Below are positions 8,343-15,362 of a stretch of DNA of 54,098 nt, piece by piece. Numbering within the stretch: the stretch's first letter is position 1; the number at the start of each line of letters is the position of its first letter. The notes below the pieces were generated by a model. The model made no database searches. It worked only from the letters and a program-made list of their open reading frames with translations, and was not told the DNA's origin. The stretch is from an uncultured Deferribacteraceae bacterium (GTDB lineage: Bacteria; Chrysiogenota; Deferribacteres; Deferribacterales; Mucispirillaceae), in NCBI GenBank assembly GCA_947039395.1, contig CAMQYS010000012.1, forward strand, positions 1 through 54,098, in the 5' to 3' direction. The translations under genes were made by a program, and so were the position numbers.

Positions 8343-9548
8343 TTACATTAATTTTAACTTTGTACTTTCTATGAAAGTTTTAACACTCTTATCAAATATA
8401 GTAACTCTTTTTCCACGACTATCTTTTGCTTTTAAAAAACAACTAAATATTATGCAGAGTTCAGGAAAATATATATGTACTTTATTTTTTGTTTGAACAA
8501 ATTTATAATTATCTTGTAGATATAAAAATGTGCTATCAGCAAACAGTTCCATATCAAATTTTAAGAGTATAGTTTTATAATCAGCAGACTCAAAAATATC
8601 TATATACGCTAATTTATTATTTATATAACCGATACGATCTATACATATCCCTGTGTCATAAAATTCAAATTTACCCCTGTCATCAGAAAATCGAGATTGT
8701 TCACCGAACGAAAATTTTTTACTACTATTATTATATCCAACACCGAGCGATACTTGAACGGTATTAGCTTCTTTATAATCATCAATCGAGAATATATAAG
8801 GATAGGTAAAATTAAATTTAGTATCTTCATTTTCTTCAAAAAACAGTTCGCTTTTACTAGCAGATAAACCGATTATGTTTGCTACCTTTAACGCATTATA
8901 TAACTTTTCATTAATAAATATACTTACTTGTAAAGATATTATATCGTAGGTGAGAGTTTTAGATAGACAAACTGTACACCATGCGTGAAATAAACATATA
9001 GTATAATACTCTTCACGGTTTTTAATTTGTGGATATTGATCACCACTCATAAATCCCCAAAATGCACTCTTACTGTAGTTGATTAACGAATCTGAGATTC
9101 TGTTTAATTTGAGTAAATAATACTCTCCCCACTCTGAATTATCTTTAATAGAAATTATTCTACAGCGGGTTATTGAGTGTTCAGGTAATGTAAATTGATT
9201 AAAAATATCTAAGACTTTTTTTGATATAAGTAAACTGTATTTTGAGAAAGTGAAGTTATCATTCCAAATAAAAAAATTAACGATATCTGTCTGCTTAACT
9301 CTCTTTTTAACTGTGTAGAATATAAGCTCAGTTAATTTATAAGGGTAATGAGTATTATCATAGTTAGTAGTAGTGTCAGTACGATCAATGCTTTTTATAT
9401 ACTGTATAAACTCTTTATGCTCTTGTAAGTTATGAAAATGTTTTGCATTATTTGCATCAATTTCTACTTGAGTACTATCGGTTGCATTACCTGTTATTTC
9501 AACATCGGTACAGTTAGTTAGTTCAACAAATATCTTATTTTTATTCAT
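8343..9548 (-). CDS. Hypothetical protein, possibly Imm11/DUF1629-like
   Basis: 401 aa from the ATG at 9548, chosen for its GAGGTAG ribosome site. The open frame runs up to a GTG at about 9605, but that extension overlaps the Sel1 terminator hairpin at 9586-9614, which argues for the shorter form. The protein is cytoplasmic, rich in Tyr, Phe, Asn and Lys, without membrane segments. Residues 90-190 (LLISKKVLDIFNQF, then TLPEHSITRCR, then YYLLKLNR) resemble the start of DUF1629/Imm11-type immunity domains; this is a weak match by eye. It precedes the DUF1963 gene on the same strand. If the resemblance holds, the pair forms a two-gene immunity island between Sel1 genes. Confidence 0.5.
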   Translation of the reverse strand: MNKNKIFVELTNCTDVEITGNATDSTQVEIDANNAKHFHNLQEHKEFIQYIKSIDRTDTTTNYDNTHYPYKLTELIFYTVKKRVKQTDIVNFFIWNDNFTFSKYSLLISKKVLDIFNQFTLPEHSITRCRIISIKDNSEWGEYYLLKLNRISDSLINYSKSAFWGFMSGDQYPQIKNREEYYTICLFHAWCTVCLSKTLTYDIISLQVSIFINEKLYNALKVANIIGLSASKSELFFEENEDTKFNFTYPYIFSIDDYKEANTVQVSLGVGYNNSSKKFSFGEQSRFSDDRGKFEFYDTGICIDRIGYINNKLAYIDIFESADYKTILLKFDMELFADSTFLYLQDNYKFVQTKNKVHIYFPELCIIFSCFLKAKDSRGKRVTIFDKSVKTFIESTKLKLM

Positions 9549-9585
9549 AGCTACCTCGTTTGATATATATTCTTTTTGATTAAAT

Positions 9586-9614
9586 AGTAGAGAATAAAAG
9601 ATCACTCCTCTACT
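9586..9614 (-). terminator. Terminator of the Sel1 gene at 9641-10486
   Basis: AGTAGAG (9586-9592) pairs with CTCTACT (9608-9614), with a T-rich minus-strand tail ATTTAATC. It belongs to a block also found at 19.27 and 23.80 kb downstream of Sel1 3' ends. Confidence 0.5.
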
Positions 9615-9640
9615 TAAACCTATTTAATTATAATTAAAAC

Positions 9641-10486
9641 TTATTCGTACTTTGAACAATATTTTTTAGGATCAGTTATACATAATTTATCGTAAAGAAT
9701 TTTAAAATTCTTACATCCTATATCTTTTCCAAGATCACAAGTTTGCTTATATAAACCGAGTGCTTTATCGTAATCAATAGTTACGCCTTGTCCTTCACTA
9801 TACATAACTGCAAGGTTGTTACAACCGTTCGCATAGCGTGCATCACAAGTTTTTGTGTAATACATATTTGCTTTAGCGTAATCTTGTTTGATCCTATTAC
9901 CTAATGTGTACATCGCACCAAGATTATAACAACTAGTAATATATCCTCCATCGCAAGCTTTTGTATAAAGTGTGACAGCTTTCTTATAATCAGCACTTAT
10001 ATCTTTGCCTTGCTCATACATAAGAGCTAAATTATTACAGCCAGTACCATCTTCACCATTACAAGCTTTAGTGTAAAGTTTTACCGCTTTAGTTGGGTCT
10101 TTTTTGACACCTTGACCGTTACCATATAGAATCCCAAGATTAGAACATGCAGCCAGATAGTTCATATCACAAGATTTATTTAACAGCTTTAACCCTGCGT
10201 TAATATCTTTTTCAACTCCAATTCCGTATAGATACATACCACCTAAATCGCCACATCCTTGAGGATTATCTCCTTCACAAGCTAAGTTAACATATTTAAA
10301 AGCATTCTTATAATTTTTTGTTTCTTTCGCATAAAGTCTGCCTAAATCAGCACATGATTGAGTGTCGTTCTTCATACATTTTACTTCAAGTTTTTTGAAA
10401 TTATTATTAAATTTACTCGTTGCAGATACGGTGCTTACATTTGATATAAACAATATGAATGTTAAACTTATGATTACAAATTTCAT
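9641..10486 (-). CDS. Secreted Sel1-repeat (Hcp-like) protein, 281 aa
   Basis: The ATG at 10486 is preceded by AGGTG; the frame also offers a GTG three codons earlier inside that site. The N-terminus is a signal peptide (MKFVIISLTFILFISNVS, cleavage near VSA). Seven Sel1 repeats with the paired-cysteine Hcp pattern follow (ACEGDNPQGCGDLG, ACNGEDGTGCNNLA and so on). The tail ITDPKKYCSKYE is shared with the Sel1 gene at 19.3 kb and with a remnant at 23.85 kb, so the 3' ends of these paralogues are near-identical in DNA and can recombine. It marks the left edge of the plasmid-derived region. Confidence 0.88.
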   Translation of the reverse strand: MKFVIISLTFILFISNVSTVSATSKFNNNFKKLEVKCMKNDTQSCADLGRLYAKETKNYKNAFKYVNLACEGDNPQGCGDLGGMYLYGIGVEKDINAGLKLLNKSCDMNYLAACSNLGILYGNGQGVKKDPTKAVKLYTKACNGEDGTGCNNLALMYEQGKDISADYKKAVTLYTKACDGGYITSCYNLGAMYTLGNRIKQDYAKANMYYTKTCDARYANGCNNLAVMYSEGQGVTIDYDKALGLYKQTCDLGKDIGCKNFKILYDKLCITDPKKYCSKYE

Positions 10487-10520
10487 CTTTATCACCTATA
10501 GAATTAAGTCGTTAATCTTA

Positions 10521-11114
10521 TTATAACATATATGAAAAATCAGTGCTAATATTTTTTATTATATAAATGAAATAAGTTGCTTTTTCACCAGTTTTCCAAT
10601 TTTGGATAAAACCTGCTTTACCGTTTGAATCATCGTAACAAACGTATGATCCATCTTTAGCGTTCGGCTTACCACCGACTACTGATACACGATGAAATAC
10701 ACCATCAGCAACTAGATCATCAATGATTAAACCTTTATTAGTTGCAAACTCTTTGAACGTAACTTTATCGATATCAATTGTGAGTGACTTCTTTTTATTT
10801 TCAAACCATTTTGAAGGGTAATCCTTGATGTTGGAGAATGATGGTGCGTACCATTCTTTACGTTCGCCATCAAAATAAGCACCGAGTTCTTTAGCTTGAT
10901 TTTTCTCACTGAATGGAATGTTTAAATAGGTTGAATTCATGATTGTGATTTTATCTTCTTTCATAAAATCTTTGAAATCGGAGAGATTGCTACCTTTTGG
11001 AACGTACCACGTTTTATGCTCTTTGTTCCATTTCGCACCTAGTTCAAATGCTTGATCTTTCTGCTCATATTTTACGTCTAGTTTAGTATCTACTATCGCT
11101 TTAAATTCTGACAT
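10521..11114 (-). CDS. Truncated plasmid primase-type protein (two DUF5710 domains)
   Basis: 197 aa. Two DUF5710-like modules (about residues 5-48 and 55-95) show the pattern of conjugative primases and TraC-type proteins: EKxxAxELGAKWNxExKTWYVP, then the variant EKNQAKELGAYFDGERKEWYAP. After them comes the N-terminus of a zinc/TOPRIM-primase region with DGVFHRVSV, GGK, DGSYVCY and NWKTGEK. The homology stops there; the last 20 or so residues (YIIKNISTDFSYML region) are unrelated, so the catalytic TOPRIM part is missing. The break lies about 50 bases upstream of a Sel1 gene. ATG 11114 is preceded by GGGAGG. It shares its upstream leader motif with the gene at 14997. Probably a nonfunctional plasmid relic. 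Confidence 0.7.
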   Translation of the reverse strand: MSEFKAIVDTKLDVKYEQKDQAFELGAKWNKEHKTWYVPKGSNLSDFKDFMKEDKITIMNSTYLNIPFSEKNQAKELGAYFDGERKEWYAPSFSNIKDYPSKWFENKKKSLTIDIDKVTFKEFATNKGLIIDDLVADGVFHRVSVVGGKPNAKDGSYVCYDDSNGKAGFIQNWKTGEKATYFIYIIKNISTDFSYML

Positions 11115-11147
11115 AATAAAACCTCCCATAATAATTATTAATTGCTT

Positions 11148-11181
11148 CTAATAATTACTACAAGAGGTGTAACAAATATGT
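11148..11181 (-). promoter_or_regulatory. Leader motif shared with the gene at 14997
   Basis: On the minus strand TTGTTACACCTCT, T, GTAGTAAT lies about 35 bases before the start of the primase-type gene. The same 22 bases with one change stand before the zinc-ribbon gene at 14997. A conserved operator, promoter or RNA leader of the plasmid-derived element is likely. Confidence 0.45.
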
Positions 11182-11253
11182 TTAATCCAAAATAAAAAGG
11201 ATAGAGGTTGATCTATTCTTTGAAAATTATATATAAATTTAAAAATATAAAAT

Positions 11254-12015
11254 CTAACTTATCTTATTAAACTTTCTAAATGCTTCGATTATTTCAAATA
11301 CGCCATAAGCTATTAAAGCCTTACCTAATAAATAAAGCGATCCACCTATAGATTTAAAACCCCAATGTGCTTGTGAACTATCCATAAACTTAACTAACAG
11401 CTTAGAGTCTGTTGGTATAAGGTATTTAAAGAACTCAGGCAAAAACATATTCAATTTAATATTAAATGCTTTAGTTACTGTTATTGAGGGATTTGAAAGT
11501 ATTGGTAAGAAATCGTTTATATGCTCAGCAAATGAGATATTAAATAGTGTAATAATTTCTTTAGAAGTAATAGGCATTGTGTGAAGAAATACTAGATAAA
11601 ATAGTCCAAAAAATAGAAGCCCACTGCCAAGCGTAAAACCAACTACTTGCCCCCAGTTTTGACCATGATTATTTGATATTTTACTTAGAAAAATAGAAAA
11701 TCGTTCAAAACGATTCTGCCATTTTTCATAACTGTATCTAAGTATTGCCTTTAGATGCTTTACTCTTGTTTGACAGTCTTTATGCTTAAGATACTTATAT
11801 ACAACTTTAGTATACGTATAAACTCGTTTTTGAGATATTAATTTACTCTTAAGTATAGGTGAATAAAGTTGTTTATCTTCAGCTTTGCATTCAAGTGCTT
11901 TGACAATATTATTTCTTTCTATTGCTTTACTTTTAAGTATGATTGCTGTATGATATATAGTAAATATTATATAAGTAAGAATGGGGAAATTAAATGGAGT
12001 TATTTGATAAATCAA
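11254..12015 (-). CDS. C-terminal fragment of a membrane protein
   Basis: 253 aa as an open frame. Features: a segment KSKAIERNNIVKALECKAED near residue 30, an ERF-type amphipathic region (YEKWQNRFERFSIFLSKISNNHGQNWG) near residues 95-120, then a transmembrane helix (VVGFTLGSGLLFFGLFYLVF), a soluble loop, and a C-terminal membrane segment GKALIAYGVFEIIEAFRKF. This matches the C-terminal half of bacterial membrane proteins that usually begin with a cytoplasmic, often pentapeptide-repeat, domain. That domain is absent. The first residues (about 11950-12015) look unrelated and overlap the divergent DUF6882 gene by 22 bases, so insertion of the immunity cassette probably cut the gene. Probably a pseudogene. 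Confidence 0.5.
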   Translation of the reverse strand: MIYQITPFNFPILTYIIFTIYHTAIILKSKAIERNNIVKALECKAEDKQLYSPILKSKLISQKRVYTYTKVVYKYLKHKDCQTRVKHLKAILRYSYEKWQNRFERFSIFLSKISNNHGQNWGQVVGFTLGSGLLFFGLFYLVFLHTMPITSKEIITLFNISFAEHINDFLPILSNPSITVTKAFNIKLNMFLPEFFKYLIPTDSKLLVKFMDSSQAHWGFKSIGGSLYLLGKALIAYGVFEIIEAFRKFNKIS

Positions 12016-12737
12016 AAAAGACAGCAGTGAAAATTGAAAGAACTTCTATATTTGAAACGGACTATCTATTAAATAAAAGCTCTTGGTTTGAAGTTTTTTC
12101 TGCTTGCCTTGGGCAAGTTATGGCTATACAAGATGCTTGTGGTGAACAGGTAATAAAAGGGCAAAATTGGAATGTCGACTTTGCAACTGGTCAACTTGCT
12201 TTTGGCAACCAATCATATCCTGTGCAATTTTTAGGAAGTGAGTCTAATTCAAGCTACACATGGAAATGGGGTTGGGATAATGTAAATGGATTTCCTACTT
12301 CTTTGATTGAATTGGCAAATACAACAAGAGATTTGGGAGAAAAATGGGATTTAGAACCATTATGTGTCGCGGACATTGAACTTGATGATACCTTTAATGG
12401 GTATACACTAGCAATTGTTGCTTGTGGAGTGTCGAAAGATAATTACTGCTATTATAGAGGTCCTCATGATGGAGGTGCTGTTTTAATGGTTTTTTCAGAT
12501 GTTCCTAACAGTGTGTTTAACCCTGTAGATGTACATAAATTTATTTCTATTACAATGGATTGTATTCAAGAATTTGAGGTTGATCATAAAATCTTCATTG
12601 AAAGCTTCTTACATTGGAACAAAATAAAATATAGTTGGGAAGGTCAAGCAATCATAGCTGAATTTTCTCAAAAGTTACATATTGAGTTTGAACAGTTAGA
12701 CGAGTTTTTAAGAATTTCTTCAATGAAAACAAAGTAA
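11994..12737 (+). CDS. DUF6882 family protein, immunity-type cargo gene
   Basis: 247 aa, no signal peptide or membrane segment. The DUF6882 pattern is visible: WNVDFATGQLAFG near residue 60, QFLGSESNSSYTWKWGWDN near residues 78-96, and YYRGPHDGG near residue 160. The family is uncharacterised but common in immunity-like loci of Firmicutes and host-associated bacteria. GGGG lies seven to ten bases before the ATG. It is followed, after about 12 bases, by the first copy of the TnpW leader module, the same arrangement as the gene at 13206. Its composition is less extreme (more TGG, GGA and CTT) than the neighbours, consistent with transfer. Confidence 0.75.
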   Translation: MELFDKSKKTAVKIERTSIFETDYLLNKSSWFEVFSACLGQVMAIQDACGEQVIKGQNWNVDFATGQLAFGNQSYPVQFLGSESNSSYTWKWGWDNVNGFPTSLIELANTTRDLGEKWDLEPLCVADIELDDTFNGYTLAIVACGVSKDNYCYYRGPHDGGAVLMVFSDVPNSVFNPVDVHKFISITMDCIQEFEVDHKIFIESFLHWNKIKYSWEGQAIIAEFSQKLHIEFEQLDEFLRISSMKTK

Positions 12738-12748
12738 GTATTATAAAC

Positions 12749-12960
12749 ATTGCACGCAAGTACTCCTATTCCCTAGCAACTAAGTAAAATAAAACTGAAT
12801 ATGCACAACACAAGCACTTATCGACGTGAGATATTATCTCAAAAATCGGTAAGTGCTTTTTTGCGTTATTGAAAGGAGCATAAAATATTGGAAAATAAGC
12901 AAAGAAACCTTGACAGATAAGGTGGAAAGGCTGATTTTAAGCGACTTACAGAAAGAAAAT
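12749..12960 (+). repeat. Cassette leader repeat, copy 1 (with internal deletion)
   Basis: Nearly identical to 13585-13871 from ATTGCACGCAAG to the end of the tnpW coding sequence, including CCTAGCAAC, AAGTAAAATAAAACTGAATA and the hairpin. Copy 1 lacks about 76 bases between GGAAAATAA and GCAAAGAAACC that are present in copy 2. The two copies bracket the gene at 13206-13559. Confidence 0.9.
12812..12862 (+). terminator. Long hairpin with T-run in the cassette leader (copy 1)
   Basis: AAGCACTTATCGA pairs with TCGGTAAGTGCTT (13 bp, one wobble), followed by six T. Inside the loop GAGAT pairs with ATCTC. It could terminate the upstream immunity gene or attenuate tnpW. Confidence 0.75.
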
Positions 12961-13077
12961 CAAAAGCTATCTACTTTGCGTGGGGAAATTTCCAGTGTCG
13001 AAAATATCCATATGCGAGTTGAGTTGATGACAGCAGAGCAGAGTATGAAAACCAAAAATAAGCAAGCCGAAATATAA
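12888..13077 (+). pseudogene. tnpW-like mini-gene, copy 1, disrupted
   Basis: The ribosome site GAAAGGAG and the start TTG are kept, but the deletion described for the repeat puts the rest out of frame. The shifted frame retains SKETLTDKVERLI and LSDLQKENQ, the C-terminal part of the TnpW-like protein, and then continues into KLSTLRGEISSVEN and a further 25 residues that copy 2 does not have. TnpW is a small protein of unknown function carried by Clostridia mobile elements. Confidence 0.55.
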
Positions 13078-13079
13078 AA

Positions 13080-13193
13080 TTAACATATTTTGGCTTGAAT
13101 TATGAAAGTGATTGCTACATGATATATGATAAAGATTATTTTGATAATAACGAAAAACAAAAAATATGGTGCAATGCCGTAAAATCAATATAA
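13080..13193 (+). pseudogene. C-terminal remnant of an unknown cassette protein
   Basis: An open stretch without a start encodes LTYFGLNYESDCYM, then YFDNNEKQKIWCNAVKSI and a stop, 13 bases before the ATG of the next gene. A homologous tail (YFINHENKKVRCNAVKRI) precedes the unrelated gene at 20018-20557. It is probably the end of the gene that normally stands upstream of the immunity genes in the donor. Confidence 0.45.
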
Positions 13194-13205
13194 TTGGAGG
13201 AAAAT

Positions 13206-13559
13206 ATGGAAAAGAAGTTTTTTACTAACATTAAAGATATTAGTGATGATGACAAAGTTTATAGGGGAGCTACATTTTTATTTTTCTCAACACCAAAAGG
13301 ATTGGAATGTGGAGTATTTATTCCTGATGATGGATTAACTTATATATTAGCAAGTAATGGTTTTTTAGTTTGTCTTTCGATTGGTGAAGAGGGAAATATA
13401 ACATGTCAACTTGACTTTGGTGAAAAACCTTATGCTATTGGAAAAGAAATTAAGCGAATGTTATTGTGTGATTTGCATGATGTGTATATTAGTCCAAAAA
13501 TGAAATATTCTATTGAACTTAATGAGTATATGTTGAATCAGCCATTTACTCTAACTTAA
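13206..13559 (+). CDS. Hypothetical protein, probable immunity-type cargo
   Basis: 117 aa from the ATG at 13206, with GGAGG five bases upstream; a TTG four codons earlier lies inside the ribosome site. I do not recognise the family. It is cytoplasmic and compact, predicted mostly beta with a C-terminal helix: KVYRGATFLFFSTPKG, GVFIPDDGLTYIL, FGEKPYAIGKEIKRMLL. It sits exactly between the two direct repeats of the TnpW leader module and after a remnant of another gene, so it is cargo of a small cassette. Size, solitary cytoplasmic nature and company (DUF6882, SUKH) suggest an immunity protein; that is inference only. Confidence 0.6.
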   Translation: MEKKFFTNIKDISDDDKVYRGATFLFFSTPKGLECGVFIPDDGLTYILASNGFLVCLSIGEEGNITCQLDFGEKPYAIGKEIKRMLLCDLHDVYISPKMKYSIELNEYMLNQPFTLT

Positions 13560-13584
13560 GCTTATTTTTCTGAGTAAAATGAGA

Positions 13585-13877
13585 ATTGCACGCAAGCACC
13601 CATATTCCCTAGCAACCAAGTAAAATAAAACTGAATATGCACAACGCAAGCACTTATCGACGTGAGATATTATCTCAAAAATAGGTAAGTGCTTTTTTGC
13701 GTCCTTGAAAGGAGTAAAATATTGGAAAATAAACAACTAGCAACTACCCCAACATTCACACAAAATCGGCAACACCAATTATGTGATAAATGTTCACTTT
13801 AGCAAAACAAGCAAAGAAACCTTGACCGATAAGGTGGAAAGGCTGATTTTAAGCGACTTACAGAAAGAAAATCAGTA
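13585..13877 (+). repeat. Cassette leader repeat, copy 2
   Basis: Direct repeat of 12749-12960, carrying the longer version of the tnpW-like region. It ends where the MobF relaxase remnant begins, so the cassette lies at or replaced the relaxase N-terminus. Confidence 0.9.
13649..13698 (+). terminator. Long hairpin with T-run in the cassette leader (copy 2)
   Basis: Same structure as copy 1: AAGCACTTA pairs with TAAGTGCTT, with an inner GAGAT/ATCTC hairpin and a run of six T. One base differs in the 3' arm region (ATAGG for ATCGG). Confidence 0.75.
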
Positions 13878-13878
13878 A
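13722..13878 (+). pseudogene. tnpW-like mini-gene, copy 2, frameshifted
   Basis: The TTG start at 13722 has GAAAGGAG in front and gives ENKQLATTPTF. A different frame then continues as HKIGNTNYVINVHFSKTS and KETLTDKVERLILSDLQ before TAA at 13876. The two parts would join with two extra bases, giving about 52 aa. The KIGNTxYxVxxHFSxTSxET core is the signature of transposon-encoded TnpW-like proteins of Clostridia. Confidence 0.6.
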
Positions 13879-14930
13879 ATATTTTCCGTTTTAAAAAAGT
13901 TCTTCTTGACAAAAACACTAATGATGAAAGTGAGAACTCTCTATGGCAAGGCTCACTTGCTCAAGAATTAAGTCTCACAGGGGCTGTTAAAGCCGAAGAT
14001 TTTAAAGCACTACTAGTAGGGCATGATACTAAGTCCGATAAAATACTCGTACAAGCTGGAGTGAATAAAGAACATCGTGCTGGCATTGATCTTGTGTTCT
14101 CTGCTCCTAAATCAGTATCAATCGTCGCTCTACATCTAGGTGATGAAGCCGTGATCGATGCACACAATCAAGCCGTGATAAAAGCACTAGATTATGTTGA
14201 GAAAAATTTAATCCAATATAGAGAGTTTGATCCTATCGCTAAAGACGTATTCAAAGTGAAATCTGATAACATGGTTGTTGGGACATTCGTTCATTCCACA
14301 AGTAGAAGTAATGATCCTCAACTGCATACTCATTCTGTAATCCTTAATATCACTAAAATAAACAAGAAGCAATTCAAAGCTATATCGAATGAGTTGATTT
14401 TTAACAATCAGAAATTAATCAATAATATCTATCAAAATGAACTCGCATTAAATATCCAAAATTTAGGATACAAAATTGATAACTACGATAACAAGTTTGA
14501 AATAGCAGGAGTTATAGAAGATATCATAGATGATAAAGTCTATATAAAAACAAAGAACGATAGAGAGATAATTATCAATATAGATAACTACTCACACATC
14601 GATCATGCGTACGCTCAAACGCTCCATAAATCACAAGGAGCAACGTGCAAAAAAGCAATTCTATTGCATAGCAAAAGTGACTATCTGTCAACAGAAGCGT
14701 TATACGTTGCAGCAACTAGAGCAACGGATGAATTCAAAATTCTAACATCTGACAAAAAGAAACTGATGGATACATCTAAAAGAGCACAAGCGAAAAGTTC
14801 AACAAGAGATTTTAGTGGAGTTATCGATACTGTTATTCGTCAACAGACTGAAAAAGAGGCACAAGCAGAGGCGAACGCTGCCTTAAAAGCTACCTTAGAC
14901 CATACTTTAGACGCTGTTAATCAAAAGTGA
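13878..14930 (+). pseudogene. MobF (TraI/TrwC-type) relaxase, N-terminally truncated and internally deleted
   Basis: The frame is open from 13878 to TGA at 14930. Visible: WQGSLAQELSLTG near its start, AGIDLVFSAPKSVS, then HSTSRSNDPQLHTHSVILN with the three metal-binding histidines of the MobF HUH fold. The N-terminal catalytic tyrosines are absent because the frame begins at the edge of the TnpW cassette. After LGYKIDNYDNKFEIAGV the sequence jumps directly to the last RecD-like helicase segment (DHAYAQTLHKSQGATCKKAILL, VAATRATDEFKIL), so several hundred residues, including Walker A, are missing. It cannot nick or unwind DNA as written. An internal GTG at 14061 gives a 289-aa product if translated. 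It is a relic of a conjugative plasmid together with the genes to 19.2 kb. Confidence 0.8.
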
Positions 14931-14952
14931 TTTCTCCTTATAAACAAACAAG

Positions 14953-14981
14953 TTGTTACACCTCTAGTAGTAATCTATATA
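14953..14981 (+). promoter_or_regulatory. Promoter-like leader motif shared with the primase-type gene
   Basis: TTGTTA (14953), 17 bases, TATATA (14976): a well-spaced promoter by appearance. However, a start of transcription near 14988 would remove the GGAGGT ribosome site at 14983-14988. The block TTGTTACACCTCT-A-GTAGTAAT recurs at 11148-11181, which suggests an operator or transcribed leader. Confidence 0.45.
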
Positions 14982-14996
14982 CGGAGGTATTGAATT

Positions 14997-15161
14997 ATGA
15001 GTACAGATATTATATGTCCTGATTGTGGAGAAGTATTAACCTTTCAAGAGGGTTGCCTGTTTTGTGTTTATTGTGGTTTTTCAAATTGCGATTATAGTCC
15101 ACTTGAGCATATGCATAGAAGTTCATATCGATTTAAAATTTTATATCATTTAAGGCTATAA
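14997..15161 (+). CDS. 54-aa zinc-ribbon protein resembling the NrdJ C-terminus
   Basis: GGAGGT lies eight bases before the ATG. The product has CPDCGEVLTFQEGC, then CVYCGFSNC: two C-x2-C knuckles with the spacing found at the extreme C-terminus of B12-dependent (class II) ribonucleotide reductases, followed by a basic tail ending in HLRL. In those enzymes the cysteines relay electrons to the active site. Here the knuckle stands alone, between a relaxase relic and the mobilisation genes, with its own leader motif. It may be a DNA-binding zinc ribbon of the plasmid or a detached reductase tail. Short, but the ribosome site and cysteine pattern make it credible. Confidence 0.6.
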   Translation: MSTDIICPDCGEVLTFQEGCLFCVYCGFSNCDYSPLEHMHRSSYRFKILYHLRL

Positions 15162-15298
15162 TCTTTTTCCTCTTTTTTACTGGACACTCCACGCAACAAG
15201 TTTGCAAGAAAAGTGAATGAAATAAGAGAAAGAGCGTGAGCAGATAAGAGTACAGAAAAAGATAACCACTTGATAGACAACGAATTAATTTAATAAGT

Positions 15299-15335
15299 CA
15301 GCGTGTTACATATTTTTTATAAAAATATCACGCTG
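15299..15335. other. Inverted repeat upstream of the mobilisation genes (possible oriT arm or attenuator)
   Basis: CAGCGTG (15299-15305) and CACGCTG (15329-15335) enclose a nearly perfect A/T palindrome centred on TTTTTTATAAAAA. It lies 27 bases before the ribbon-helix-helix gene. Relaxosome accessory proteins often bind just beside their own genes at oriT. The rest of 15162-15298 is A/G-rich and shows nothing else. Confidence 0.35.
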
Positions 15336-15362
15336 TACTACAAAAAAACGGAGACAAAAACG

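Noticed and set aside
8639-8839. 66-codon minus-strand frame
   Set aside because: Fully inside the larger same-strand gene at 8343-9548 in another frame, without a ribosome site.
12853-13077. 74-codon frame starting with GTG inside the leader hairpin
   Set aside because: The start lies in the terminator stem; the TTG at 12888 after GAAAGGAG is the homologous start, and the frame is a deletion product of the tnpW-like gene.
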